From assembly GCA_027533425.1 (NCBI GenBank), contig JAPZUD010000005.1, positions 404,584 to 468,583 on the forward strand: a stretch of 64,000 nucleotides of DNA, given 5' to 3'. The notes under the pieces are model-generated. The model worked only from the letters and a program-made list of their open reading frames with translations, made no database searches and was not told where the DNA came from. The first letter of the stretch is position 1. Each line of letters begins with the position of its first letter. Made by a program: the position numbers and the translations under genes. Of this stretch, positions 43,781 to 53,004 are shown one piece after another. This DNA comes from Beijerinckiaceae bacterium. GTDB taxonomy: Bacteria; Pseudomonadota; Alphaproteobacteria; Rhizobiales; Beijerinckiaceae.

Positions 43781-46700
43781 TCAGGCCTGCGGGGCCATTC
43801 CGGGTTCCGCTCCGGGCACCTTCGGCTTGCGCCGGGTGAACCGGTCGAAAGCGAGGTAGATGGCGGGTGTGGTGTAGAGCGTCAGCACCTGCGAGACGAA
43901 GAGCCCGCCGAGGATGGTCAAGCCCAGCGGGCGGCGCAATTCGGCACCTGGCCCTTCCCCGAAGGCCAGCGGGAGCGCGCCGAGCATGGCTGCGAGCGTT
44001 GTCATCAGGATCGGGCGGAAGCGTTCGCGGGCAGCCCGGACCACCGCATCGCGCGTGGCAAGCCCCTCCTTCCGCTGGGCATGCAGGGCATAGTCGACCA
44101 GCATGATGCCGTTCTTCTTCACGATGCCGATCAGCAGGATGATGCCGATCATGGCAACAAGGGTCAGATCCTGCCCGCTGAACTTGAGGGCGAGCAGCGC
44201 GCCCAGACCCGCGGAGGGCAACGTGGAGAGGATCGTCAGCGGGTGGATCAGGCTTTCGTAGAGAATGCCGAGCAGGATGTAGATGGCCAGCAGGGCGGCG
44301 AGGATCAGCACGGCCTGGCTGTTGGCGCTGCGGTTGAAGGCCGCCGCATCTCCGGCAAACTCGGCCTGTACGGATTCGGGCAGGCGCATTTCCGCCACGG
44401 CACGGCGGATGGCCTGGGTTGCCTCGCCGAGCGACGTGCCGGGCGCCAGCCCGAAACTGACCGTGATCGCGGCGAACTGTCCCTGATGGTTGACCGCCAG
44501 CGGCGCGACCGAGCGCGCATGGGTCACGAGGCTGGCCAGAGGCACCTGCCGCCCGCCAGAAGCAGGAACATAGATGCGCTGGAGGTCCACGATGTCGCTG
44601 CCTTCGCCCTTGGCGACCGAAAGCACCGCCCGATACTGGTTGCGCTCGCCGTAGATCGTCACGATCTGGCGCTGCGAAAAGGCGTTGTTGAGCGCCGTCC
44701 CGATACTGGCGATGGTGACGCCGAGCCGCGCGGCCATGTCCCGATCAATCCGGATATCGAACTGCAGGCCGCCCTCCTCCTGGTCTGTCGAGACGTCGGT
44801 GACATTCGGCACGCCGCGAATGCGCTGCACCACACGCGGTGTCACCTCGCGCAGGCTGGCGAGGTCCGAACTCCACAGGGTGAACTGGTAATCCGACTTG
44901 CCCTGCCGCGCGCCGACGCGGACATCCTGCGTGGCGACAAGGAAAACCGAGAGGCCGGCAATCCGCGACAGGCTCTGCCGAAGCCGGCCGACGACGCGCT
45001 GGGCGCTCATCTTCCGTTCGGCCAACGGCTTCAGCGCCACGAAGAAGCGGCCGTTATTGACCGTGCCGGAGCCACCTCCGAGGAAAGACCCGACATGAGC
45101 GACGGCGGGATCTGCCTTCAACAGCGCAGCAGCCCTCTCCTGCAACTGGCGCATCTGGTCAAAGGACACATCGGGGGCAGCCTCGCTCCAGCCGAAAAGG
45201 AGGCCGTTGTCATCCTGCGGGAAGAAGCCCTTGGGAATGACGGTGAAGAGATAGACCGTCAGCCCGATCGCGCCCAGCGTCAGGCCGATCATCAGCCAGA
45301 GCCGCTGCAGGGCCCATTCCAGCGAACGGGAATAGGCCGATATCACCGTTCCAAGGGCTGCATTGACCCGGCGCTCAAAGCGCCCCGGCGGTCGTGCGGC
45401 GAGATAACGTCCACACAGCATCGGGGTGACCGACAAGGCGACCAGTGTGGAGACGAGGATCGCAAAGGCGACCGTAATGGCGAATTCCTGGAAGAACTTG
45501 CCGACAATGCCCCCGATGAAGAAGAGCGGCATGAAGGCCGCGACGAGGCTCAGGCTGATCGAGATCACCGTGAAGGCAATGGCGCCGGCCCCCTCGATCG
45601 CCGCCTGGACCGGGGACAATCCGCGCTCGATCCGCTCGATCACGCTTTCGATCACCACGATCGCGTCATCGACAACGAAGCCGACGCTGATCGCCAAGGC
45701 CATCAGCGAGAGATTGTTGAGGCTGAAGCCCATCGCCCACATGCCGAGGAAGGTCCCGGCAAAGGCGAGCGGGATCGTCACGCCGGCAGCCAGGGTGGGC
45801 ACAAGCCGCCCGAAGAACAGGAAGACGACCAGCATCACCAGCCCCACCGAGAGCAGCAGGGTGAACTGCATGTCCTCCAGGCTTGCCCGGATGGTCGTAG
45901 TCCGGTCGGACATGATGTCGATCCGGATATCCGCGGGCAGCCAACGCGACAATTCCGGCAACAGGGTGCGGATGCGGGCGACGGTTTCGACGACATTCGC
46001 ATTGGCCGCACGTGTAATGCTGATGATCACGGCCGGCTTGCCATCATAGCTCCCGGCAGAGAGCGTATTGCGCACGCCGTCATAGACGCGGGCGATATCG
46101 GTCAGCCGCATCACTCGGCCATTCGCGGCGCGGATGACCAGCTGGCGGTACTCATCCGCGTTGCGCAACTGGGCATTGAGTGCGATGACCTCGCTCTGAT
46201 GGCGCCCCTCCAAGGCACCCAGCGGCCCGAGCGCATTGGCGCCGACCACGGCAAGGCGGACCTGCTCCAGTGTCAGCCCGGCCTGGGCAATGGCCGCAGG
46301 GTCGAACTCGATCCGCACGGCAGGCTGCTCGGCCCCGCTGACATTGACATCGGCGACACCGTCAATCTGCGACAGGCGCTGGACGAGCACCGAATCCGCC
46401 GCATCATAGATCTCGCTGTTCGGCAGGGTCGGCGAGGTCAGGGCGAGCACAAGGATGGGCTGGGCGGCCGGGTTGGCCTTCCGGAAGCGCGGCAGCGAGG
46501 GCATGTCGGAGGGCAAGTCAGCCATCGCGCCGTTGATGGCGGCCTGCACGTCCTGCGCTGCCTTGTCGACCTTCCGCGCGAGGTCGAACTGGACGGCGAT
46601 GCTGGTATTGCCCTGCGTGGAGGTGGAGGTGATTTCGGTGACACCGGCGATCGCGCCGAGGCGGCGCTCGAGCGGCGCGGCCACAGTGGCCGCCATGGTC

Positions 46701-46870
46701 TCCGGGTCGGCACCCGGGCGACTGGCCGAAACGCGGATCGTTGGCAGGTCGACCGAGGGAAGGCTGGCAACGGGCAATTCCCGATAGGTCGCGAAACCGA
46801 AAATCAGCAGCCCCATTGCAAGCAGCGTCGTGCCGACCGGCCGCCGGATGAAGGGCGCGCAGAGATTCAT
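43781..46870 (-). CDS. RND efflux permease, second subunit (MdtC/MuxC-like)
   Basis: A 1029-residue inner-membrane proton/drug antiporter of the HAE1 RND group. It has the N-terminal NLCAPFIRRPVGTTLLAMGL and the proton-relay aspartates in SVGFVVDDAIVVIESVIERI. Also present are FFPQDDNGLLFG and a C-terminal ILLIGIVKKNGIMLVDYALH. Like MdtC it works as a heterotrimer with the adjacent permease. Its ATG overlaps the stop of the preceding permease gene (ATGA). It is last in the operon and convergent with the LysR gene. Confidence 0.95.
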   Translation of the reverse strand: MNLCAPFIRRPVGTTLLAMGLLIFGFATYRELPVASLPSVDLPTIRVSASRPGADPETMAATVAAPLERRLGAIAGVTEITSTSTQGNTSIAVQFDLARKVDKAAQDVQAAINGAMADLPSDMPSLPRFRKANPAAQPILVLALTSPTLPNSEIYDAADSVLVQRLSQIDGVADVNVSGAEQPAVRIEFDPAAIAQAGLTLEQVRLAVVGANALGPLGALEGRHQSEVIALNAQLRNADEYRQLVIRAANGRVMRLTDIARVYDGVRNTLSAGSYDGKPAVIISITRAANANVVETVARIRTLLPELSRWLPADIRIDIMSDRTTTIRASLEDMQFTLLLSVGLVMLVVFLFFGRLVPTLAAGVTIPLAFAGTFLGMWAMGFSLNNLSLMALAISVGFVVDDAIVVIESVIERIERGLSPVQAAIEGAGAIAFTVISISLSLVAAFMPLFFIGGIVGKFFQEFAITVAFAILVSTLVALSVTPMLCGRYLAARPPGRFERRVNAALGTVISAYSRSLEWALQRLWLMIGLTLGAIGLTVYLFTVIPKGFFPQDDNGLLFGWSEAAPDVSFDQMRQLQERAAALLKADPAVAHVGSFLGGGSGTVNNGRFFVALKPLAERKMSAQRVVGRLRQSLSRIAGLSVFLVATQDVRVGARQGKSDYQFTLWSSDLASLREVTPRVVQRIRGVPNVTDVSTDQEEGGLQFDIRIDRDMAARLGVTIASIGTALNNAFSQRQIVTIYGERNQYRAVLSVAKGEGSDIVDLQRIYVPASGGRQVPLASLVTHARSVAPLAVNHQGQFAAITVSFGLAPGTSLGEATQAIRRAVAEMRLPESVQAEFAGDAAAFNRSANSQAVLILAALLAIYILLGILYESLIHPLTILSTLPSAGLGALLALKFSGQDLTLVAMIGIILLIGIVKKNGIMLVDYALHAQRKEGLATRDAVVRAARERFRPILMTTLAAMLGALPLAFGEGPGAELRRPLGLTILGGLFVSQVLTLYTTPAIYLAFDRFTRRKPKVPGAEPGMAPQA

Positions 46871-49800
46871 GACGACGCGTCCGGCGCTGGCACAATGGCC
46901 TCGGCTTCGCCGGTCCTTACCCTGAGGCGATCCAGCGCGAGATAGACTACCGGCGTGGTATAGAGGGTGAGGAGCTGGCTGAGCAGCAGGCCGCCGATGA
47001 TCGAGACGCCAAGCGGCATGCGTAATTCGGCGCCGGGCCCGGCCGCGAGGGCCAGTGGCAGCGCACCGAACAGGGCGGCCAAAGTCGTCATCATGATCGG
47101 CCGGAAGCGCAGGGCACAGGCCTCGATGATCGCCGCCTCCGGCGAGAGGCCACGATGCCGCTCGGCATGCAGGGCGAAGTCGATCATCAGGATCGCATTC
47201 TTTTTCACGATGCCCATCAGCAGCACGATCCCGATCACACCGATGATTGTCAGATGCTCGCCAACCATCGCAAGCGCAAGGAGGGCGCCGATCCCGGCCG
47301 ATGGCAGGGTCGAGAGGATGGTCAGCGGGTGGATGTAGCTCTCGTAGAGCACGCCGAGCACGATGTAGATCGCGAGGATGGCCGCGAGGATCAGCCAGGG
47401 CTGGCTCGCGAGCGAAAGGCGGAATTCCTCGGCCTCGCCGGAGAAGGAGCCGGTGACCGCGCCAGGCATGCCGATCTCGCGTTCTGCGGCATGGACAGCC
47501 CGGACGGCATCGCCGAGGGCCTGCCCCTCCGTCAGGTCGAAGCTGATGGTGAAGGCCGGGAACTGTTCCTGATGGCTGATCGCAAGAGGCGCAGTTCCGC
47601 GCTCGATCCGGGCAAAGGCCGGCAGGGGCACCTGCACGCCACCGGCACCGGGAAAGCGCATGGTCTCGAGCTGCGAGGGGTGGCTCCGATAGCGGGGTTC
47701 GACCTCGAGCACGACACGATACTGGTTGGCCTGGCCATAAATCGTGGAGATCTGTCGCTGGGCGAAGGCATTGTTGAGTGCGTCGCTCACGGCCTGGAGC
47801 GACACACCGTACTGGCCGGCCCGCACCCGGTCGACCACGATCCGCGCCTCCAGCCCCTCGTCATCCTCGATCGAGGCGACATTGGCGAAGCCGGGCTCGG
47901 TGGACAGCCGGCGAAGCAGCAGCCGGCCCCAGCGACGGACTTCCGCGCCCTCGGCGCCGACCAGCGTGTACTGGTACTGGCTCCAGCTGGCACGCGTGGC
48001 GATCTGGACGTCCTGGACGAGCTTGACGAAGGCTGTCATGCCCGGCAGCCCACGAAGCGCCGCCTCGAGGTCCGGCACGATTGCCGAGGCGTTTCGCTGC
48101 CTCTCGGCATGGGGCCGCAGGGTGACCGAAAGGGTCGCGATATTCGGAGTCGGATTGGTGACTCCGGTCCCGACAACCGCGACCACATCGGCAATTTCCG
48201 GCACCGTGCGGATCGCCGCGCCGGCCTGTGCCTGCAGGCGGGCCATCTCCTCGAAGGAAACATCCGGCGCCGCCCGCAGCGTAACGCTCAGCAGCCCGGT
48301 ATCCTGCACGGGCAGGAAGCTCTTCGGCATGACCACATAGAGCCAGACTGTCGCGAGGACCGTAAGGATGGTGACCAGGAGGGTCAGCCCCCGATGACGC
48401 AGGACGACAGCGAGCGAGCCCGCATAGCCCCGGGCAAGCCCGCCACCAATCCCGTCTGAAAGGCGGCCCAGCCAGCCGGGCTTGCGTCCGGATGCCTCTG
48501 GCCGGACCGGCTTCAGCAGGCGGGCGCACATCATCGGGGTCAGGGTCAGCGAGACGATGGCCGAGACAACGACGGCGATGGACAGCGTTACCGCGAATTC
48601 GCGGAACATGCGCCCCACCAGCCCGCTCATGAAAAGCAGCGGAATGAAAACCGCGAGCAACGACACGGTCAGCGAGATGATCGTAAACCCGATCTCCGCC
48701 GAGCCCCGCCGCGCGGCTGCATCACCATCGCCGCCCTCCTCGCGGTGCCGGGCGATGTTCTCGATCATCACGATGGCATCGTCGACAACGAAGCCTGTTC
48801 CGATGGTCAGGGCCATCAGCGACAGATTGTCCAGCGAATACCCGAACGACCACATCACTGCGAAAGTGCCGATCAGCGAGAGCGGCAGCGTGACCCCGGC
48901 AATGATCGTCGCGGCCCAGGTGCGGAGGAACAGCAGCACGACCATGATCACCAGACCGACCGAGAGAGCGAGCGTGAACTGCACGTCATGGATCGAGGCC
49001 CGGATGGCCTCTGTCCGGTCGGACACAACATCGAGCGTAACATCGGCCGGCAGCGCCCGGGCGAGCCGAGGCAACTCGGCGCGGATCCGGTCGACCGTTG
49101 CCACGACATTCGCCCCGGGCTGGCGCTGGATGTCGAGCACGACAGCCGGGCGGGCCTGCCGCCACGCCCCGACGCGCTCGTTTTCGAAACCGTCTGCGAT
49201 CGTGGCCACGTCGCGCAGGAGAACAGGCGCGCCGTTCCGGAAGGCAATGGTGACGAGCGCATAATCCTTCGCAGAGGTGATCTGGTCGTTCGCGGCGATC
49301 GAATGGCTCTGGACCGTGCCATCGAGAGATCCCTTGGCGGCAGAGACATTGGCGGCCGAAACGGCGCTGCGAAGATCCTCGAGGCTGAGCCCCTTGGCCG
49401 CCAAAGCCGCAAGATCGGCCTGCACGCGGATGGCCGGCTTGGAACCACCCTGCACGGCGACGCGCCCGACGCCGCCGATTTCGGCAAGGCGCTGGGCAAT
49501 CAGCGTATCCGCGAGATCGGCCATAGCCCGGACCGGCGTGTTGGGCGCGGTCAGGGCAAGCGTGAGGATCGGCGCGTCCGCCGGATTGGCCTTGGTATAG
49601 GTCGGCGGATAGGGCAGCGTCCTCGGCAGCGCCGAACCGGCGGCATTGATCGCCGACTGCACATCCTGCGCGGCACCATCGATGTCACGGTCGAGGGCGA
49701 ATTGCAGCGTGATCTGGCTCAGACCGAACGAGCTGGTCGAGGTCAGCGTGGTCAAGGCGGGTATCTGGCCGAGCTGGCGCTCGAGCGGCCCGGTAACCAG

Positions 49801-49983
49801 CGCGGCCATGGTTTCCGGGCTGGCACCCGGCAGATTGGTGGTGACCACGAGCGTCGGAAAATCGACCTGCGGCAGCGAGGAGACCGGCAGGGCCCGATAC
49901 CCCATCAACCCGATGATCAATACCGCCACGGCCAGGAGGGACGTGGCGACCGGCCGAGCAATGAAAGGGGCGGAAACATTCAT
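46867..49983 (-). CDS. RND efflux permease, first subunit (MdtB/MuxB-like)
   Basis: A 1038-residue RND antiporter. It has MNVSAPFIARPVATSLLAVA, the family TGFVVDDAIVMIENIARHRE with the proton-relay Asp pair, SFLPVQDTGLLSVTLRAAP and IGIVLLMGIVKKNAILMIDF. The N-terminus and the paired gene arrangement resemble MdtB of MdtABC and MuxB of MuxABC-OpmB. These handle a broad range of compounds, including bile salts, novobiocin or aromatic compounds in known cases. Twelve bases separate it from the adaptor gene. Confidence 0.95.
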   Translation of the reverse strand: MNVSAPFIARPVATSLLAVAVLIIGLMGYRALPVSSLPQVDFPTLVVTTNLPGASPETMAALVTGPLERQLGQIPALTTLTSTSSFGLSQITLQFALDRDIDGAAQDVQSAINAAGSALPRTLPYPPTYTKANPADAPILTLALTAPNTPVRAMADLADTLIAQRLAEIGGVGRVAVQGGSKPAIRVQADLAALAAKGLSLEDLRSAVSAANVSAAKGSLDGTVQSHSIAANDQITSAKDYALVTIAFRNGAPVLLRDVATIADGFENERVGAWRQARPAVVLDIQRQPGANVVATVDRIRAELPRLARALPADVTLDVVSDRTEAIRASIHDVQFTLALSVGLVIMVVLLFLRTWAATIIAGVTLPLSLIGTFAVMWSFGYSLDNLSLMALTIGTGFVVDDAIVMIENIARHREEGGDGDAAARRGSAEIGFTIISLTVSLLAVFIPLLFMSGLVGRMFREFAVTLSIAVVVSAIVSLTLTPMMCARLLKPVRPEASGRKPGWLGRLSDGIGGGLARGYAGSLAVVLRHRGLTLLVTILTVLATVWLYVVMPKSFLPVQDTGLLSVTLRAAPDVSFEEMARLQAQAGAAIRTVPEIADVVAVVGTGVTNPTPNIATLSVTLRPHAERQRNASAIVPDLEAALRGLPGMTAFVKLVQDVQIATRASWSQYQYTLVGAEGAEVRRWGRLLLRRLSTEPGFANVASIEDDEGLEARIVVDRVRAGQYGVSLQAVSDALNNAFAQRQISTIYGQANQYRVVLEVEPRYRSHPSQLETMRFPGAGGVQVPLPAFARIERGTAPLAISHQEQFPAFTISFDLTEGQALGDAVRAVHAAEREIGMPGAVTGSFSGEAEEFRLSLASQPWLILAAILAIYIVLGVLYESYIHPLTILSTLPSAGIGALLALAMVGEHLTIIGVIGIVLLMGIVKKNAILMIDFALHAERHRGLSPEAAIIEACALRFRPIMMTTLAALFGALPLALAAGPGAELRMPLGVSIIGGLLLSQLLTLYTTPVVYLALDRLRVRTGEAEAIVPAPDASS

Positions 49984-49995
49984 GCCGGGCCTCGC

Positions 49996-51309
49996 TCAGG
50001 GCCGTGTGCCGGTCGGGGCTGCAGCCGGAGGCGGCGCGCCGGGCGGGCTGCTGCCGGGCTGTGCGGTGTTCCGCCCCCCGGCCGGGGCCGCGGCCGGCCG
50101 CTGGCGGGAACCCGGCCCTCCGCGCTGGCGCTGGGCCGGGGCAAGCGGCAGCGCTTCCGTGCCGGAGGGATCGGGCAGGACGGTTACCTCGCGCCCTTCG
50201 GATAGGCGCGGGAACCCGGCGGTGACCACGCGCTCGCCAGGTTCAAGACCGCGGACAATGACAACGCGCTCCTCATCCTGCGGACCGGTCACGACCGGCC
50301 GGGCAGCCACTTTCTCGCCCTCGCCGATGACGTAAACGAAAGGGCCAGCAGGGCCACGCCGCAGGGCCGGCGTCGGCACTGTGCGTGCTTCGGCCAGCGC
50401 GCCGACACGGACCCGGACCGAGACGAACTGGCCGGGCCAAAGCCGGGCATCCTCGTTGGTGAAGCTTGCCTTCAGCCGGATTGTCCCGGTCGTGATGTCA
50501 ACCTGGTTGTCGACAACATCCAGTTTTCCAGTGGCGAGGACGGACCGGCCGTCGGCATCAATGACATCGACCGGAACGAGCCCCCGCGCGAGAGCCGCTG
50601 GTACAACGGCGAGATCGCGCTGGGGCAACGTGAAGACGACTGCGATCGGCTGGACCTGCGCGATCGTGACAAGTCCGGCCGCATCCCCGGCCCGGATGAT
50701 GTTGCCGGCATCCACCTGCCGCAACCCCGCACGCCCGTCGATCGGGGAGGTGATCGTCGTATAGCCGAGGCTGGTGCGGGCGCTGGCAATGGCCGCCTCG
50801 TCGGCACGAAGCTGGGCTTCCAGCTGTTCGACGACGGCTTTTTGCTGATCCGCCTGCTGACGCGGGCCAGCATTGGTGGCGGCGAGGCGCTGGTAGCGTT
50901 CGAGATCGAGCCGGGCATTGGCAAGGTTGGCCTGGTTCTGGGCCTGTTTCGCAAGAGCCTGGTCAAGCTGCGCCTGCGGTGCGGCAGGATCGATCCGCGC
51001 GAGAACATCGCCGGCCTTGACCATCTGCCCCTCGCGGAACTCGACCGCAAGCAGCTTGCCCTCGATCTGGGCCCGCACGGTCACAAGGGCATTGGCCTGG
51101 ACATTGCCGATCCCCTCGCGCAGAAGCGGCACATCCTCGACCTTGACCGCGCTGGCGGACACTGCAACGGGGCCTTCCAGCGCGCCGCCGCGGCGCCCGC
51201 CCGTTTGCGGAGCATCGGCCTGCCGGGCCTGCCATTGCTGCCAGCCAAGATAGCCGCCACCGGCGCCGCCGATCAGTATCAGGAAGAGGAAAACCCGACC
51301 GCGTTTCAT
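49996..51309 (-). CDS. RND periplasmic adaptor (MdtA/MuxA-like)
   Basis: A 437-residue membrane fusion protein. It has one N-terminal membrane anchor (GRVFLFLILIGGAGGGYLGW). A lipoyl/barrel-sandwich domain (GNVQANALVTVRAQIEGKLL, VEFREGQMVKAGDVLARIDP) encloses a short alpha-hairpin (QNQANLANARLDLERYQRL). The beta-barrel and membrane-proximal domains follow (YTTITSPIDGRAGLRQVDAG, ATGKLDVVDNQVDITTGTIR). The C-terminus ends in a long Pro/Ala/Arg/Gly-rich tail (about 60 residues) unlike typical MdtA. Its ATG overlaps the outer-membrane factor stop. Confidence 0.94.
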   Translation of the reverse strand: MKRGRVFLFLILIGGAGGGYLGWQQWQARQADAPQTGGRRGGALEGPVAVSASAVKVEDVPLLREGIGNVQANALVTVRAQIEGKLLAVEFREGQMVKAGDVLARIDPAAPQAQLDQALAKQAQNQANLANARLDLERYQRLAATNAGPRQQADQQKAVVEQLEAQLRADEAAIASARTSLGYTTITSPIDGRAGLRQVDAGNIIRAGDAAGLVTIAQVQPIAVVFTLPQRDLAVVPAALARGLVPVDVIDADGRSVLATGKLDVVDNQVDITTGTIRLKASFTNEDARLWPGQFVSVRVRVGALAEARTVPTPALRRGPAGPFVYVIGEGEKVAARPVVTGPQDEERVVIVRGLEPGERVVTAGFPRLSEGREVTVLPDPSGTEALPLAPAQRQRGGPGSRQRPAAAPAGGRNTAQPGSSPPGAPPPAAAPTGTRP

Positions 51310-52808
51310 GGCGCTTCCTCGTCAACAGGCGTGATCGCAACTCGAGCCCGGGCATGGGCGGCATGGAGCGAGGTCCCGCCGACAAAGTCCCCGCCCAGGG
51401 CCTGGAACAGACCGACAGAGGCCTGAAGCCGTGCCAGCCTCGCCTGAACGAGCCCGTCCTGCGTCTGGAAGAGTGTCGACTGGGTGTTGAGCAGGGATTG
51501 CAGGTCGATTGTCCCCTCGCGGAACCGCTGTTCGGCAAAGCCGAAAGCCTCGCGGGCGCGGGCCACCGCCACGGCTTGCGCGCGCTCGCGCGCGGCGCTC
51601 TCGCGGACGGCGACAAGGGCGTTCTCGACATCGACCAGCGCAGAAACGATGGCCTGGCGGTAGGCTTCCAGCAATTCCTGACGCTGCGCCTCGCTCAACG
51701 CGACTTCCGCCCTCAAGCGACCGCCATCGAAGATCGGCTGGGTCACCCCTGCGGCAAGCGACCAGATGGCGGATTCCGGCCGCAGGATCAGGTTGAGGGC
51801 GGCACTCTGCAGACCCGCCTGCCCCGTCAGCTGAATTGCCGGCAGCAGGGCCTTCCGGCTGGCTTCGACATTGGCCTCGGCTGCGGCCAGCCGGGCTTCG
51901 GCCAGCCGGATATCCGGGCGACGGAGCAGCAGGTCGGCAGGCAGGCCGGGCCGGGCCATGGGCGCCTGAAGGCTCCGGAGGCTTACTGCGGCCATGGAGA
52001 ACCCCTCCGGGGGGCGTCCGATCAGCAGCGCGAGCATATTCCGCGACGTCTCGAGGTTCTGACGGAGAGGCGGGATGCTTGCCCGCTGCTGGGCCACAAG
52101 GCCTTCCTGCTGCGCCCGGTCCAGCGCGGAGGCTGTTCCGGCGCCAAGGCGCTCACGGATGACCCCGAGGATGCGCTCGGCGCTGGCGACATTGCCCTCT
52201 GCTATGGCGAGCCGGTCCCGGGCTGCTGCGAGCTGGAGATAGGCATTGACGACCGCAACCTGCGTCGAGAGCCGCACCGTGTCGAATGCGAAGCGCGCGC
52301 CGAGGCTCTGGTTCTCGGCTGCCCGCAAGAGGTCGCGGTTGCGTCCCCAGAGATCGAGCTGGTAGCTGGCGGCAAGACTGCCCGAGACGCTGTTTCCGAC
52401 CGAGGGCGAGGCGATACGGCCGCCGCTCGTGCCCGAGCGCTGCGAACGGCTGGCATCGGCTGCAGCGGACAGCGCCGGCAGGAGGGAAGCACCGGCGATA
52501 CGGGCCTGCGCATCGGCCTGCTCGATCCGCGCCGCGGCCGCCGCGACGTCGAAATTGTCGGCATCGGCACGATCAACCAGCCCTGTCAGCGCGGTGGAGC
52601 CGAACCGGGTCCACCAGCGTGTGATATCCGAGGCCGGACGCGCGGAGGCCCCGTCAAATCGGGCGGGGAGCGGGATGCCGGGTTCCGGCTGGGGCATGAC
52701 ACTGCATCCGGCCAGCAGCCATCCCAAGCCGGCAAGCCAAAGGAGGCGCGGTCCCCGCCTTGCCTGCGGCCCTGCATCGGGGACTGAACGAGGGAGCAGG
52801 AAAACCAT
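51306..52808 (-). CDS. Outer-membrane factor lipoprotein (NodT/OprM family)
   Basis: A 500-residue TolC-like channel subunit of the NodT group. A signal peptide ends in a lipobox (LGWLLAGC), so the mature protein is probably acylated. The OEP repeats contain RWWTRFGSTALTGLVDRADA, SYQLDLWGRNRDLLRAAENQ and RPDIRLAEARLAAAEANVEA, then GVTQPIFDGGRLRAEVALSE. It is the first gene of the operon OMF - adaptor - permease - permease, a complete tripartite pump. It could also serve the type I secretion system at 57-62 kb, which has no outer-membrane partner in the window, but operon position argues for the RND pump. Confidence 0.94.
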   Translation of the reverse strand: MVFLLPRSVPDAGPQARRGPRLLWLAGLGWLLAGCSVMPQPEPGIPLPARFDGASARPASDITRWWTRFGSTALTGLVDRADADNFDVAAAAARIEQADAQARIAGASLLPALSAAADASRSQRSGTSGGRIASPSVGNSVSGSLAASYQLDLWGRNRDLLRAAENQSLGARFAFDTVRLSTQVAVVNAYLQLAAARDRLAIAEGNVASAERILGVIRERLGAGTASALDRAQQEGLVAQQRASIPPLRQNLETSRNMLALLIGRPPEGFSMAAVSLRSLQAPMARPGLPADLLLRRPDIRLAEARLAAAEANVEASRKALLPAIQLTGQAGLQSAALNLILRPESAIWSLAAGVTQPIFDGGRLRAEVALSEAQRQELLEAYRQAIVSALVDVENALVAVRESAARERAQAVAVARAREAFGFAEQRFREGTIDLQSLLNTQSTLFQTQDGLVQARLARLQASVGLFQALGGDFVGGTSLHAAHARARVAITPVDEEAP

Positions 52809-53004
52809 GCCGGGAATGGGCCTCTCGCTTGCAGGGCGGCACCATTTGCCCGCAATACGCGCGAAGGATGCTTACCGCCGGCCCGAACCCGTACCGGGGT
52901 CCTGACCCGTTTCTGGATAGGAGAGATGAGGAGAGGCCGCAAGTTAACATGCGGCAATCTTCACGAACGATCGCCGTGCATAGGCTCAGGCCCCGCTCCG
53001 GGAA

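Noticed and set aside
44081..46945. A 954-codon plus-strand open frame
   Set aside because: Antisense shadow of the RND permease gene. No domain-like pattern, only the complement of a high-GC coding sequence.
51306..52808. Outer-membrane partner of the type I secretion system
   Set aside because: It is the first gene of the RND operon, stop/start-coupled to the RND adaptor, and is separated from the secretion genes by the GGDEF-EAL gene. Shared use cannot be excluded, but the sequence does not support it.
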